A DNA stretch of 44,872 nucleotides from a virus. The position numbers and the translations under genes are program-made. How positions within the stretch are numbered: position 1 is the first letter of the stretch; each line of letters opens with the position of its first letter. Shown here one piece after another: positions 15,360-22,746 of the stretch. The stretch spans positions 1 to 44,872 of the IMG/VR virus record IMGVR_UViG_3300045996_001246, one strand, 5' to 3'. The notes beneath the pieces were generated by a model. The model saw only the letters and a list, made by a program, of their open reading frames with translations, was not told where the DNA came from and made no database searches.

Positions 15360-16901
15360 ATGCCAACATACAAGCAGGTCGGGGCGGATGAGAATGGGGA
15401 CTTTCCACCCCGGGTTGAAGCACGCCTGGCGACTAAGTTCAGTGCTTCCGCAGACAATGGATCAGACACCGACTGGACCTATTACGTAGCCAAGTGGGGC
15501 TCGGACAGCAACGATGGCCGAAAGGTAACCAAACCTCTCTTGACCCTGGGGGCGGCGGTCGCCAAGCAGCCTCCTCTAACAGGAACGTTTGGATCAACCC
15601 GTCGCGGCATGAAGATCGTCATGGGCCCCGGGGATTACGTTGAGTCTGCGTTGACAATCAACCGCGCCGCCAACCTCCAGATTGTTGGTGTGGGTGGTCG
15701 CGGCGGGGCTACTGCCGGTGCCTATGGCGGAACAAACATCTTTACTCCTCTCGGTGGAATCGGTTTGACGATTGGCTATCGTAATGATGCCAACACTAGC
15801 TGGCTAAACTCTAAGTCTGGTGTGGTGCTCCGAGACCTTCAATTCCGGCCGAATGGAACTGACCCCGGTAGCTCGACCGCCATCAAGATTATTGGCTTGT
15901 CGAACTGCGTCTTTGAGAATGTGACGGTCGCCAATTATGACGGAACCAGCTCCATCGGCTGGCATGCGCAATCCAACCTCATAGCCAACGGCGGCAGTGG
16001 GGGTGCCACAATGTATAATGAGTGGTATTCCTGCACCGTCAGCAAAACCAAGCTGGGATTCTACAATCAGGGCGGTTCAGATGCCGTGTGGGTCGGCGGC
16101 ATTTTCGATGGTCAAGATGATTTGGTGGGTAATTACCTTACCTCTTCTAAGGGCGTGTTGTGTGAAAGCGGCAGCGGATTCACTGGTTTTGGTACACGGT
16201 TCCAGGCATTGGAGACGGCTATTGATCAGTCACAGTCTCACGCAGCGGGCACTGTGTACCAGCTTCATCTTTACAAGGTTCGCATGGAGTCTTGCAAGGT
16301 TGGAGTGATCTCCAACCAGCTTCAGACCTCAATCACCGGAGGAACGTACTATTCTGGTGGATTGTCTGCCGGAACATCGGGCACGATTGCGTTCCAGATG
16401 TTGGCTGGGGCGGAGTTCTCTCTCAATGATGTGTGGATCGGCGGCTGTGAGACTCATCTTGATGTGGTGTCTGGTGCGAAGGGATTTCGTCGTGATGCCC
16501 AGACCGGAGTCACCTACTACGGATCAGACCTCCGTGGAAAGATCAACAAGTACGGAGGCACCACCGAAGCGGGCTCCACACCTACTGGCGTGATTGGGGG
16601 CAATGCCGGGACCGGAGCTACTTGGGACGGCTTCACCGCTGGCAGCACTGACATGGCTGGTGAGTTCAAGTTCACCACCGGAACATCTCCTGGTTCGGGC
16701 ACAATGGCTACGATCTCCTTCGCCAACGCCCTCCCTTCGGGCGCGATTCCTTTGGTAATGATCAGTCGCATTGGATCCATTAACAACACCGTGATGCTGG
16801 TCAATTCCCCTACCAACACGGGATTCAGCATCGTGTATCAGGCGGCTCCGAGTGCATCGACCCAATATCGGGTGCAGTACTTCATTGCTGGAGTTTTGTG
16901 A
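15360..16901 (+). CDS. Tailspike with shared anchor and beta-helix domain, 513 aa
   Basis: Residues 1-25 repeat the anchor seen at 13432 and 13895 (MPTYKQVGADENGDFPPRVE). From about residue 36 a tailspike head follows (YYVAKWGSDSNDGRK, then KPLLTLGAAV), leading into a right-handed beta-helix-like region of roughly 300 residues with short Gly/Asn-rich turns (for example NLQIVGVGGRGG and VFENVTVANYDG). The last ~100 residues form a beta-sandwich-like domain. Such proteins degrade or bind surface polysaccharide. The anchor suggests attachment at the same virion site as its neighbours. It has its own upstream CGATACT motif. Confidence 0.75.
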   Translation: MPTYKQVGADENGDFPPRVEARLATKFSASADNGSDTDWTYYVAKWGSDSNDGRKVTKPLLTLGAAVAKQPPLTGTFGSTRRGMKIVMGPGDYVESALTINRAANLQIVGVGGRGGATAGAYGGTNIFTPLGGIGLTIGYRNDANTSWLNSKSGVVLRDLQFRPNGTDPGSSTAIKIIGLSNCVFENVTVANYDGTSSIGWHAQSNLIANGGSGGATMYNEWYSCTVSKTKLGFYNQGGSDAVWVGGIFDGQDDLVGNYLTSSKGVLCESGSGFTGFGTRFQALETAIDQSQSHAAGTVYQLHLYKVRMESCKVGVISNQLQTSITGGTYYSGGLSAGTSGTIAFQMLAGAEFSLNDVWIGGCETHLDVVSGAKGFRRDAQTGVTYYGSDLRGKINKYGGTTEAGSTPTGVIGGNAGTGATWDGFTAGSTDMAGEFKFTTGTSPGSGTMATISFANALPSGAIPLVMISRIGSINNTVMLVNSPTNTGFSIVYQAAPSASTQYRVQYFIAGVL

Positions 16902-16907
16902 TATAAT
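16902..16907 (+). promoter_or_regulatory. Consensus -10 hexamer for a probable leaderless SbcC-N transcript
   Basis: TATAAT lies 6 bases before the GTG at 16914, so a start at the normal distance from a -10 box falls on the start codon itself. No Shine-Dalgarno sequence is present. A convincing -35 box is not visible at 16-18 bases upstream. Confidence 0.6.
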
Positions 16908-16913
16908 GGTTGG

Positions 16914-17843
16914 GTGACACTAGCATCCGCAGAGATTCAAAACTTTCAGTCCATCGGCTCCGCTCTCCTCGATTTTGAGAAGTTCACGGTTCTGGTAGGA
17001 CCTTCGAGCTCGGGGAAGTCTGCAGTGCTTCGAGCCCTGCGCGCCCTGCTCCGCAACACCTTCGTTCCTTCCAACGTCCGCCAGGGCAAGACCAAGGCCT
17101 CGGTCACTGTCTATCTTAATGACCACCAGATCTCGATGGAACGAGGCAAGTCACTCTCGACCTATTATCTCGACGGTGAGGCCTACCCCAAGTCTGGACG
17201 CAGTGTCCCTGACCCGATCCTGAAGGTCCTGAAGCTCCCACTCATCGAGGGAGTGGATCCGACCTTCTCGTTCCAGTTTGATCGCCCCTTCCTACTGTCT
17301 GAGCCTGGGTCTGTGGCTGCGAATGTCATCGGTTCTCTCACCAACGTTTCAATGCTGCATGCCGCCACGCGCGAGGCCAACCGTAGACGCACCGAGGCCT
17401 CAGGGGTTCTAAGGGTCCGTCAGGCCGACGTAGAGCGCCTGTCTGAGAGGGTTGAGACCTTCCGCCATCTGCCTGCCCGCAAGAAGGCCCTCCAGAAGGC
17501 CCGTGAGGGCCTCCAGAGCGTCCAGGAGCTTGCTGCCCAGGCAGACACACTCCGCACTGTCCTAGGCCGTCTAGAGGCCGCACAGGGCTTCCTAGAGGGT
17601 GTAGAGCTGCCGGAGGTTCCAGACATCGAGGATCAGATCCAGGCCATCGAGGATGCCGTCTTCGATCAGGCCAAGTATGTCTCGGCCGTAGAGCGGATTG
17701 AGGCCGCCTTGACTCTGGTTCAGTCCTATGGTAAGCTCATCACCGAACATGACGAGCAGATCCAGCAACTACGAGAGGAGTATGATGCAGTCCTTAGAGA
17801 AGCCGGAGTCTGCCCTACCTGCGGAAAGCCGACCCACGCCTAA
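16914..17843 (+). CDS. sbcC-N: Rad50/SbcC N-terminal half: ATPase lobe, coiled coil and zinc hook
   Basis: The 309-residue protein opens like Rad50/SbcC: an IQNFQSIG strand, then Walker A GPSSSGKS (about residues 29-36) followed by a helix. Residues 150-295 are a coiled coil with long Glu/Arg/Lys/Leu runs, and the chain ends with CPTCGKPTHA, a CxxC zinc hook. In normal SbcC the hook is in the middle, and a second coiled coil plus the Walker B lobe follow in the same chain. Here the chain stops just after the hook, and the missing lobe is encoded at 22102. SbcD/Mre11 is at 18405. The complex would process DNA ends and hairpins. The start is GTG, apparently leaderless. Confidence 0.8.
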   Translation: MTLASAEIQNFQSIGSALLDFEKFTVLVGPSSSGKSAVLRALRALLRNTFVPSNVRQGKTKASVTVYLNDHQISMERGKSLSTYYLDGEAYPKSGRSVPDPILKVLKLPLIEGVDPTFSFQFDRPFLLSEPGSVAANVIGSLTNVSMLHAATREANRRRTEASGVLRVRQADVERLSERVETFRHLPARKKALQKAREGLQSVQELAAQADTLRTVLGRLEAAQGFLEGVELPEVPDIEDQIQAIEDAVFDQAKYVSAVERIEAALTLVQSYGKLITEHDEQIQQLREEYDAVLREAGVCPTCGKPTHA

Positions 17844-17862
17844 AGTGCTCCCCGATAGGGTC

Positions 17863-18006
17863 ATGGACAATGTGTATATCGCGGGGAACGCTCTTGTGAC
17901 GGTGGCCATCGCTATAGCATTGATTGTTCTGGTTCATCAAGTAGTGGGGCTTGTCTTTATTGTAGGGATGGGCATGATGCTCTGGTCTAAGGATGAGGTC
18001 CGATGA
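17863..18006 (+). CDS. Small membrane protein, about 47 aa
   Basis: From ATG 17863 the product is a short membrane protein with one long or two short hydrophobic segments (LVTVAIAIALIVLVHQVVGLVFIVGMGMML) and the tail WSKDEVR. In-frame alternatives are GTG 17845 and ATG 17782/17785; the latter have the best ribosome site (GAGAGGAG) but would overlap the SbcC-N gene by about 60 bases. The gene ends in an ATGA overlap with the next membrane gene. Confidence 0.5.
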   Translation: MDNVYIAGNALVTVAIAIALIVLVHQVVGLVFIVGMGMMLWSKDEVR

Positions 18007-18221
18007 CTGAGGATCAGTTTCTGTTCTTGGTCGGCCTGGTCGCGATCCTGACCACCATTGGCATTATCGTGTATTTCGTGCTAAAGCTTATGGGCAAGGA
18101 CCCGGAGTGGATGGCCTTCCAGCTCCTTTTCAAGTTCATGGCGTGGAATGAGAGACTACAGGAAGAGGTGAAGACCCAACGTGAAGAAATTCATCGGAAG
18201 AAGTCTGATAAGGGCGGTTGA
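18003..18221 (+). CDS. Single-pass membrane protein, 72 aa
   Basis: The product has a hydrophobic helix at about residues 6-30 (FLVGLVAILTTIGIIVYFVLKL), then an amphipathic segment and a strongly charged helical tail. It is coupled to the upstream small membrane gene by an ATGA overlap and overlaps the 18181 gene by 41 bases. The two membrane proteins may act as a pair. No function is assigned. Confidence 0.6.
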   Translation: MTEDQFLFLVGLVAILTTIGIIVYFVLKLMGKDPEWMAFQLLFKFMAWNERLQEEVKTQREEIHRKKSDKGG

Positions 18222-18408
18222 GTGGGCCGAGGCCCATGATGTCGAGAATTGGCCAGTAGTCCGAAACATCATTGTTGAGAGTTCGTGGGGCCTGGAAGAC
18301 GGTTACGGGTTTACTGTGGGTGGGGACTACGGGATCGCCCTCAGGCTTGGAAGCCGTATTGTCTTCTACAAGCGTAACTACGATCCCGTTCTCCATTACG
18401 ACTCATGA
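18181..18408 (+). CDS. Hypothetical protein, 75 aa
   Basis: GTG 18181 lies within the end of the preceding gene, with GGAAGAGGTGAAG about 10-20 bases upstream. The product begins with a basic helix, then a beta-rich part with alternating Tyr/Gly/Val (such as DGYGFTVGGDYGIALRL). It ends in an ATGA overlap with the SbcD-like gene. No family is recognised. Confidence 0.55.
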   Translation: MKKFIGRSLIRAVEWAEAHDVENWPVVRNIIVESSWGLEDGYGFTVGGDYGIALRLGSRIVFYKRNYDPVLHYDS

Positions 18409-19325
18409 GGCTGCTCCTGATTGGGGATGTGCATCTTTCGGACACCCCGCCGAGCGTAAGGACTGACTCCTATGCTGACGACATCCTCGCCAAGCTCGAA
18501 TGGATTGTGGATACGGCTAATAGATCCAAAGTAGATTGGATTGTTCAGCTTGGTGATCTTTTCCACATCAAAACGCCCTCTCGTACTTCCCATGCTCTTC
18601 TCCAGAGGACAGCCCAAGTTCTGGAGCAATCCAGAGTCTGGACTTGGGTAGTGCCGGGTAATCATGACATGCGGCATGACCGTCTTGACAGCCTTTCTTC
18701 CCAGCCCCTCGGAACACTGGCACTGAGTCCAGATGTGTGGCTCCTCGATGGTCAGGCTGGGGAAATTTACGGAATACCCTACACCGAGGACCTTGAGAAG
18801 TTTCAAGCTGAGCTGGACAAAGCTAAGTCCCGCAGGATCAAGCTGATTGCAGCGCATGCGGCCATCTTCCCTCCCGGTGTGCATCCGCCCTACCCGCATT
18901 GGAATGCCGACCAGCTTGATACCCACGGCACCCCTTTGGCCTACGGCCACATCCATGAACCTCATGGCTTCTATGAGGTCAATGGGACATGGTTCTGCAA
19001 CAATGGAGCTATTAGCAGGGGGTCTCTCCATGAGGAGACATTGAACCGCGAGCCAGCCGTTACTATCTTTGACGATTCTGTGGGAGGGAATCCGTTCACG
19101 TCAATCCCCGTACCTTTCAAACCAGCAGAGCAAGTTTTCAGACTTGCAGAGCATCAGGAGGAAAGAGCCAAGGCGGCAAGACTGGATGACTTTCTCCGCA
19201 GTGTTGGAGGCGTGTCACTGACTTCTCTGAGTCTGGAGCAGATCATAGATCACGTCAGGCAAGGAGATCTCCTGGGCGAAGATGCCCAGCGAGAACTCAG
19301 AGACATTGTTGAGTCACTAGCTTGA
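18405..19325 (+). CDS. sbcD: SbcD/Mre11-like nuclease subunit
   Basis: The 306-residue protein has all metallophosphoesterase motifs in order: GDVHLS (residues 7-12), GDLFH near 49-53, GNHD near 85-88, the AAHAA region near 147, and GHIHEP near 184-189. Mre11/SbcD uses two metal ions to cut DNA ends and hairpins, powered by Rad50/SbcC. The C-terminal ~60 residues are charged and helical, suitable for the ATPase-binding helices of Mre11. It lies between the two halves of the split SbcC and just before a Cas4-like nuclease and the beta clamp, so a shared role in end processing during replication is likely. Confidence 0.85.
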   Translation: MRLLLIGDVHLSDTPPSVRTDSYADDILAKLEWIVDTANRSKVDWIVQLGDLFHIKTPSRTSHALLQRTAQVLEQSRVWTWVVPGNHDMRHDRLDSLSSQPLGTLALSPDVWLLDGQAGEIYGIPYTEDLEKFQAELDKAKSRRIKLIAAHAAIFPPGVHPPYPHWNADQLDTHGTPLAYGHIHEPHGFYEVNGTWFCNNGAISRGSLHEETLNREPAVTIFDDSVGGNPFTSIPVPFKPAEQVFRLAEHQEERAKAARLDDFLRSVGGVSLTSLSLEQIIDHVRQGDLLGEDAQRELRDIVESLA

Positions 19326-19334
19326 GAGGTTGCC

Positions 19335-19535
19335 ATGAGCACATCGGTCATTGAGTCCGCCGCCCTGAATGCCTCCGACCGATGCGATCGGTGCGGGGCA
19401 CAGGCCTACGTCCGCGTCACCATGATTAACGGATTTGAACTCCTTTTCTGTGGTCACCACAGCCGAGAGCACTCCGACAAGCTCAAGCAGGTCGCCCTCA
19501 AGATCCAGGACGAATCCGAGCGCATCCTGAATTGA
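19335..19535 (+). CDS. DUF7455-like zinc-ribbon protein, 66 aa
   Basis: The product shows a compact pattern: CDRCGAQAYVRV, a strand pair (ELLFCGHH), the REH sequence and a C-terminal helix ending DESERILN. This matches small zinc-ribbon proteins common in actinobacteria and their phages (DUF7455). Ligands would be CxxC plus CGHH. The function is not known; zinc ribbons of this size often regulate transcription or bind nucleic acid. AGGTTGCC precedes the ATG. Confidence 0.75.
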   Translation: MSTSVIESAALNASDRCDRCGAQAYVRVTMINGFELLFCGHHSREHSDKLKQVALKIQDESERILN

Positions 19536-19560
19536 CAGACATCTCCTCGTATGGTAGGAT
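19532..19560 (+). promoter_or_regulatory. Sigma70-type promoter upstream of the 19587 gene
   Basis: TTGACA at 19532-19537 and TAGGAT at 19555-19560 are 17 bases apart. The predicted start near 19567 leaves a ~20-base leader with GAGGAG before GTG 19587. It would also drive the Cas4-like, beta-clamp, SbcC-C and DnaX genes downstream, which are coupled by overlaps. Confidence 0.7.
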
Positions 19561-19586
19561 GGGAGTTTGAATACGAGGAGCTAAGT

Positions 19587-19868
19587 GTGAATGAATCGGA
19601 TGCATTGAACGAGCTGGTGAGAAAGTTTCAGGAATTAAGATTGTCAGCCCCGATAGTCACCGAGGTTGCGATGTCTCCCGAGACTCTCAATTCCCTGATA
19701 GAGTTGAGCGCTTCCTTTGATAGCGCCTTCCCCCGGTATAGGGAACTGGGATCCAATCCTTATGCTGGCATACCCTACTTCATAGACGAGAACTTGCCTT
19801 ATCCCGTCGTAAGGGCGAAGTTTAGTGACGGCACTGAGAAGATAATTGGCGGCCCTAGAGATGGCTGA
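19587..19868 (+). CDS. Hypothetical protein, 93 aa
   Basis: GTG 19587 is preferred because GAGGAG lies 6 bases upstream and the in-frame ATG at 19551 falls inside the promoter -10 region. The product is helical in its first half (residues 1-50), with a Pro/Tyr-rich segment near 55-75 and a short strand (VRAKFSDGTEKIIGG). No motif is recognised. Codon use is less biased and includes TTA, unlike its neighbours. The Cas4-like gene overlaps its end by 8 bases. Confidence 0.6.
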   Translation: MNESDALNELVRKFQELRLSAPIVTEVAMSPETLNSLIELSASFDSAFPRYRELGSNPYAGIPYFIDENLPYPVVRAKFSDGTEKIIGGPRDG

Positions 19869-20784
19869 GTGCGATGATGCGCCGCGCCGGATAGAGCTAT
19901 CCTGGTCTCGGCTCAAGGCCTATGAGGTCTGCCACCAGCGTGGCAAGCTCATGCTTGAAGGTAAGAAGAGTAAGGCCATCGATGGTCGCGTATTCCTGGC
20001 CGGTAACCTCGCTGACCGCGCCATGATGAAGTGGCTGAACGAGGGCAAAAAGACTGGGGATTTCCGGCCCGGAGGGATGGAAGCACTCATCCCCGAGCTC
20101 TGGCGTGAGCAGACCGGACCAGAAGGAGAATACTCCTATCAATGGAAGGGCGACCCCCGCGAGGATAAGCTGGGGATTCTTCAGAAGGCGATCAATGGTC
20201 TTCGAATCCTTGAGCCCATCTTGATGGAGAAGGTAGTTCCCTACGAATTCCGGACTGATTACCGATTCAAGGCTCCGGTAGGGATTCCGGGTCTCGATGG
20301 AGAGACGGTCAACATCGAACTTTCGGCCGCCGTTGACGTGGCAGTCCAAATCTCGGACCAGCAATACGGCCTTTATGACCTTAAGCTCTCCGATAAGGCA
20401 GGCTACCTCCGCTCGACTCTCGGCCAGCTTATCTTCTATGATCTGGTATTCAAGGCCTACACCGGCCTGCAGGCCGTCGAGCATGAGTTCTGGGCCCCTC
20501 TTCTCCCGATCGCGGACAAGCCGGAGTCGGCCATCATCGCCCTCGATGTGCAGCCAGAACATCGCAAGCAGATGGTCAGCCGCATCATCGCCTACAGCCA
20601 CGGTGTCTGGAGCGGATCCTGGGAGCTTACCCCGGATGAGAATGAGTGCTACTTCTGTCCTGTCAAGCATGCCTGTCCCAGATGGTTGCCCTCCCTCACC
20701 AAGGATGACCAGGGCAGGAACCGTGCTGCGTTTGGACGCAACGGTGCCTCCTATGGTATCATGGACAAGAAGGAGAAGGAGTGA
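19861..20784 (+). CDS. Cas4/RecB-like PD-(D/E)XK nuclease with iron-sulphur cysteines
   Basis: From ATG 19861 the product is 307 residues. The first helix carries WSRLKAYEVCHQR, with a lone cysteine near residue 23. The nuclease core follows: an acidic residue in the strand around SAAVDVAV, then YDLKLSDK (the D-x-K part, about residues 172-179) and the QhxxY-type helix GQLIFYDLVF near 188. The C-terminal CYFCPVKHAC supplies three more cysteines, completing the Cys1+Cys3 pattern of a 4Fe-4S cluster, as in Cas4 and AddB. Such proteins are single-strand exonucleases. There is no CRISPR nearby; its neighbours (SbcD, SbcC halves, beta clamp) indicate a DNA-end resection or recombination role. Confidence 0.8.
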   Translation: MAECDDAPRRIELSWSRLKAYEVCHQRGKLMLEGKKSKAIDGRVFLAGNLADRAMMKWLNEGKKTGDFRPGGMEALIPELWREQTGPEGEYSYQWKGDPREDKLGILQKAINGLRILEPILMEKVVPYEFRTDYRFKAPVGIPGLDGETVNIELSAAVDVAVQISDQQYGLYDLKLSDKAGYLRSTLGQLIFYDLVFKAYTGLQAVEHEFWAPLLPIADKPESAIIALDVQPEHRKQMVSRIIAYSHGVWSGSWELTPDENECYFCPVKHACPRWLPSLTKDDQGRNRAAFGRNGASYGIMDKKEKE

Positions 20785-21008
20785 GCGTAGAGCAAGAACT
20801 AGCCCGAATCCGGAAGGCCCAAGAAGCCACCGCGCGGGAGCGCTCAAGGGTGGAGGCTCAGATCGAGCACCAGAAGTCCATCATCAAGGGAGCTGCCCAG
20901 GAGCTTGCCGAGCTTGGATGCAATACCGTAGAGGATGCCAAGAAAGCCATTAAGAACTATCAGGTCCGAATCGATGAGGGCCTAGAGGAGATCAGGAAGA
21001 TTCTGTGA
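20781..21008 (+). CDS. Small coiled-coil protein, 75 aa
   Basis: GTG 20781 overlaps the Cas4-like stop by 4 bases and the gene ends in a GTGA overlap with the beta clamp, so all three are co-translated. The product is a single charged helix with a short break near residues 45-50 (ELGCNTVEDAK), rich in Glu, Arg, Lys and Gln. It contains one cysteine and no hook motif. It could partner the split SbcC halves, but this is inference from position and shape. Confidence 0.6.
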   Translation: MSVEQELARIRKAQEATARERSRVEAQIEHQKSIIKGAAQELAELGCNTVEDAKKAIKNYQVRIDEGLEEIRKIL

Positions 21009-22105
21009 AGATCGGTCTGTACCGCCAGGACCTTCTGGCTGCACTGGAGAAGGTGTCGAAGGTCGCCTCTACCTCTGGATCGGTATCCATCCTCTCCTAT
21101 TTCTTGATCGAGGCTGAAGGCGAATCTATTAGGCTTTCCGCCACAGACCAGTCCGTCTCTCTCATCCTCCCTGTGGAGGGAATCGTTTCCGAGCCAGGTC
21201 GAGCATTGCTCCCGGCCAAGGAGGCTTTGCAGATCTTGAAGACTGCCCAGGAGTCGGGAGTGGCCGTCGCCACCCGAGACAATGACATCGTTTCCATCCT
21301 GTGCGGCACAAGATGGAATCTCAAGACTCGAAGTGTGGACGCCTACCCCGAACTCAAATTCGATGCCTCCGGAGCCTCTATCGAGGGGGATTTCTCCAGG
21401 GATAAGATGCTCACCGCACTCAACTCCGTCAAGCGCGCCATGTCAACCTCACTCGCACTCGCCCAGATTGGGATTGTCAAGGGCAACGTTCGAGCCGGGG
21501 ATGGGGTATGGTTTCAGGAGTACAAGTTCCCGAACGCTCCCCTGCTTGATATGACCGTCGTCCGTGCAGCGGTGCCCCATCTCGTATCCATGCTCTCTAA
21601 CTCAGATCAGGATCGGATACATATCACCATCCTGGAGGATGGTATGATGCTCCTTGATGTCGGGCAGGAGCGCCTGACTGTTCGTCCTCCGGCATATGAG
21701 TTCCCGGATCTCGACAAGACTTTCCTGGTCCCAATGATGGCGAATTCGGATACCTTGAAGGTGAACCGACGCCATTTGATCGGAGCCATCCAGCGGGTGT
21801 GCATCACTTCCGAGCAAAGCTCAAAAGCCGTTGTCTTCGGCCTTGGGCCGACCACGAACATGGAGGTCTCGGCCAGGAACCAATCCGGATCCTCCTCCCA
21901 AGAGACCGTACCGGTGCAATGGCTGGGTCAGCCGCGCAAGGTTATCCTGCATCACGAATATGCCTTGGCCATGCTCCATTCGTTCTCCGATGAGGACCTG
22001 TTCATGGCATTCGGTTCTGATCAGCCTAGCAAGCCATCGACTTTGTTCATCCGTACGGATACCCAGACCGCCGTCCTTAACCAACTCAGGTCGGAGTTCG
22101 TATGA
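21005..22105 (+). CDS. dnaN: DNA polymerase III beta-like sliding clamp
   Basis: The 366-residue length equals that of bacterial beta clamps. The N terminus (KIGLYRQDLLAALEKVSKVAS, then ILSYFLIEAEGESIRLSATD) is the classic first-domain pattern of DnaN: a helix, 'p.l....l..' strand and 'l.lsaTD'. It continues with AYPEL near residue 110 and a third domain of similar layout, ending near the C terminus in strands that normally close the ring. The protein would encircle DNA and tether a polymerase. It is unusual for a phage to carry a bacterial-type clamp. The start is GTG 21005, overlapping the coiled-coil gene; SbcC-C overlaps its end by ATGA. Confidence 0.85.
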   Translation: MKIGLYRQDLLAALEKVSKVASTSGSVSILSYFLIEAEGESIRLSATDQSVSLILPVEGIVSEPGRALLPAKEALQILKTAQESGVAVATRDNDIVSILCGTRWNLKTRSVDAYPELKFDASGASIEGDFSRDKMLTALNSVKRAMSTSLALAQIGIVKGNVRAGDGVWFQEYKFPNAPLLDMTVVRAAVPHLVSMLSNSDQDRIHITILEDGMMLLDVGQERLTVRPPAYEFPDLDKTFLVPMMANSDTLKVNRRHLIGAIQRVCITSEQSSKAVVFGLGPTTNMEVSARNQSGSSSQETVPVQWLGQPRKVILHHEYALAMLHSFSDEDLFMAFGSDQPSKPSTLFIRTDTQTAVLNQLRSEFV

Positions 22106-22746
22106 CCGTATCCGAGATTGAAGCCTTTCTCCGCCAGGAGGAGGATATCTATGCCCGCAAGGCGGGCGAGGCTATTTCAGTGATCCGGGATCTCCAATCC
22201 AAGCAGGAGGAGGTCGAATCTCTCAAGGCCAGGATCGAATACCTTGATCGGATCGCGGTTGTTCTCAGCTCCTATGCGGATGAGCGCCAAGCTGTGGTCC
22301 AGCACCAGATCGAGGGTATCGTGACTCAAGGCCTGCGGACCATCTTTGGCGAGGACCTGGCATTCAAGGTCGTGAACAAGATGGTTGGTAGGCGACCCGA
22401 GATTGATTTCATGTTGGTCTCCAGGCATGGGGACACCGAGCTTGAGACTTCTATTCTCGATGCCCGTGGCGGAGGAGTGGCAGCCGTTGCAGGATTCCTC
22501 CTTCAGGCCGTGCTGGTCCTGCTTGTGCCGAACCAAACCCCCGTGCTATTCTTGGACGAGGTATTCTCGCAGGTAAGCGTAGATTTTTTGCCTGCTGTGT
22601 CATCCTTCATTAGGGAATTGGTGGACAGGACCGATCTTCAAGTCGTGATGGTGACGCATTCGGATGTGTTCACCGATGATGCCGATCGCGTATATCGTTT
22701 TACCCAATCCAATGGCTTGACGAGGATTACCGATGCTAGCCATTAA
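22102..22746 (+). CDS. sbcC-C: Rad50/SbcC C-terminal half: coiled coil, signature loop and Walker B lobe
   Basis: The 214-residue protein starts with a coiled coil (residues 1-75) and then a beta-rich lobe. The region DARGGGVAAVAGFLLQA (about 137-153) sits where the ABC signature (LSGGE-like) is expected, although degenerate. Walker B follows as PVLFLDEVFSQVS near 161-173, and the H-loop as VMVTHSD near 193-199. This is the half missing from the protein at 16914, including the catalytic glutamate of DE. No Walker A or zinc hook is present. It overlaps the beta-clamp stop by ATGA and the DnaX-like start by 14 bases. Confidence 0.8.
   Translation: MTVSEIEAFLRQEEDIYARKAGEAISVIRDLQSKQEEVESLKARIEYLDRIAVVLSSYADERQAVVQHQIEGIVTQGLRTIFGEDLAFKVVNKMVGRRPEIDFMLVSRHGDTELETSILDARGGGVAAVAGFLLQAVLVLLVPNQTPVLFLDEVFSQVSVDFLPAVSSFIRELVDRTDLQVVMVTHSDVFTDDADRVYRFTQSNGLTRITDASH

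Noticed and set aside
19861-20784. Cas4-like gene as part of a CRISPR-Cas system
   Set aside because: No Cas1/Cas2 or repeat array is present anywhere in the window. The neighbours are recombination and replication genes.
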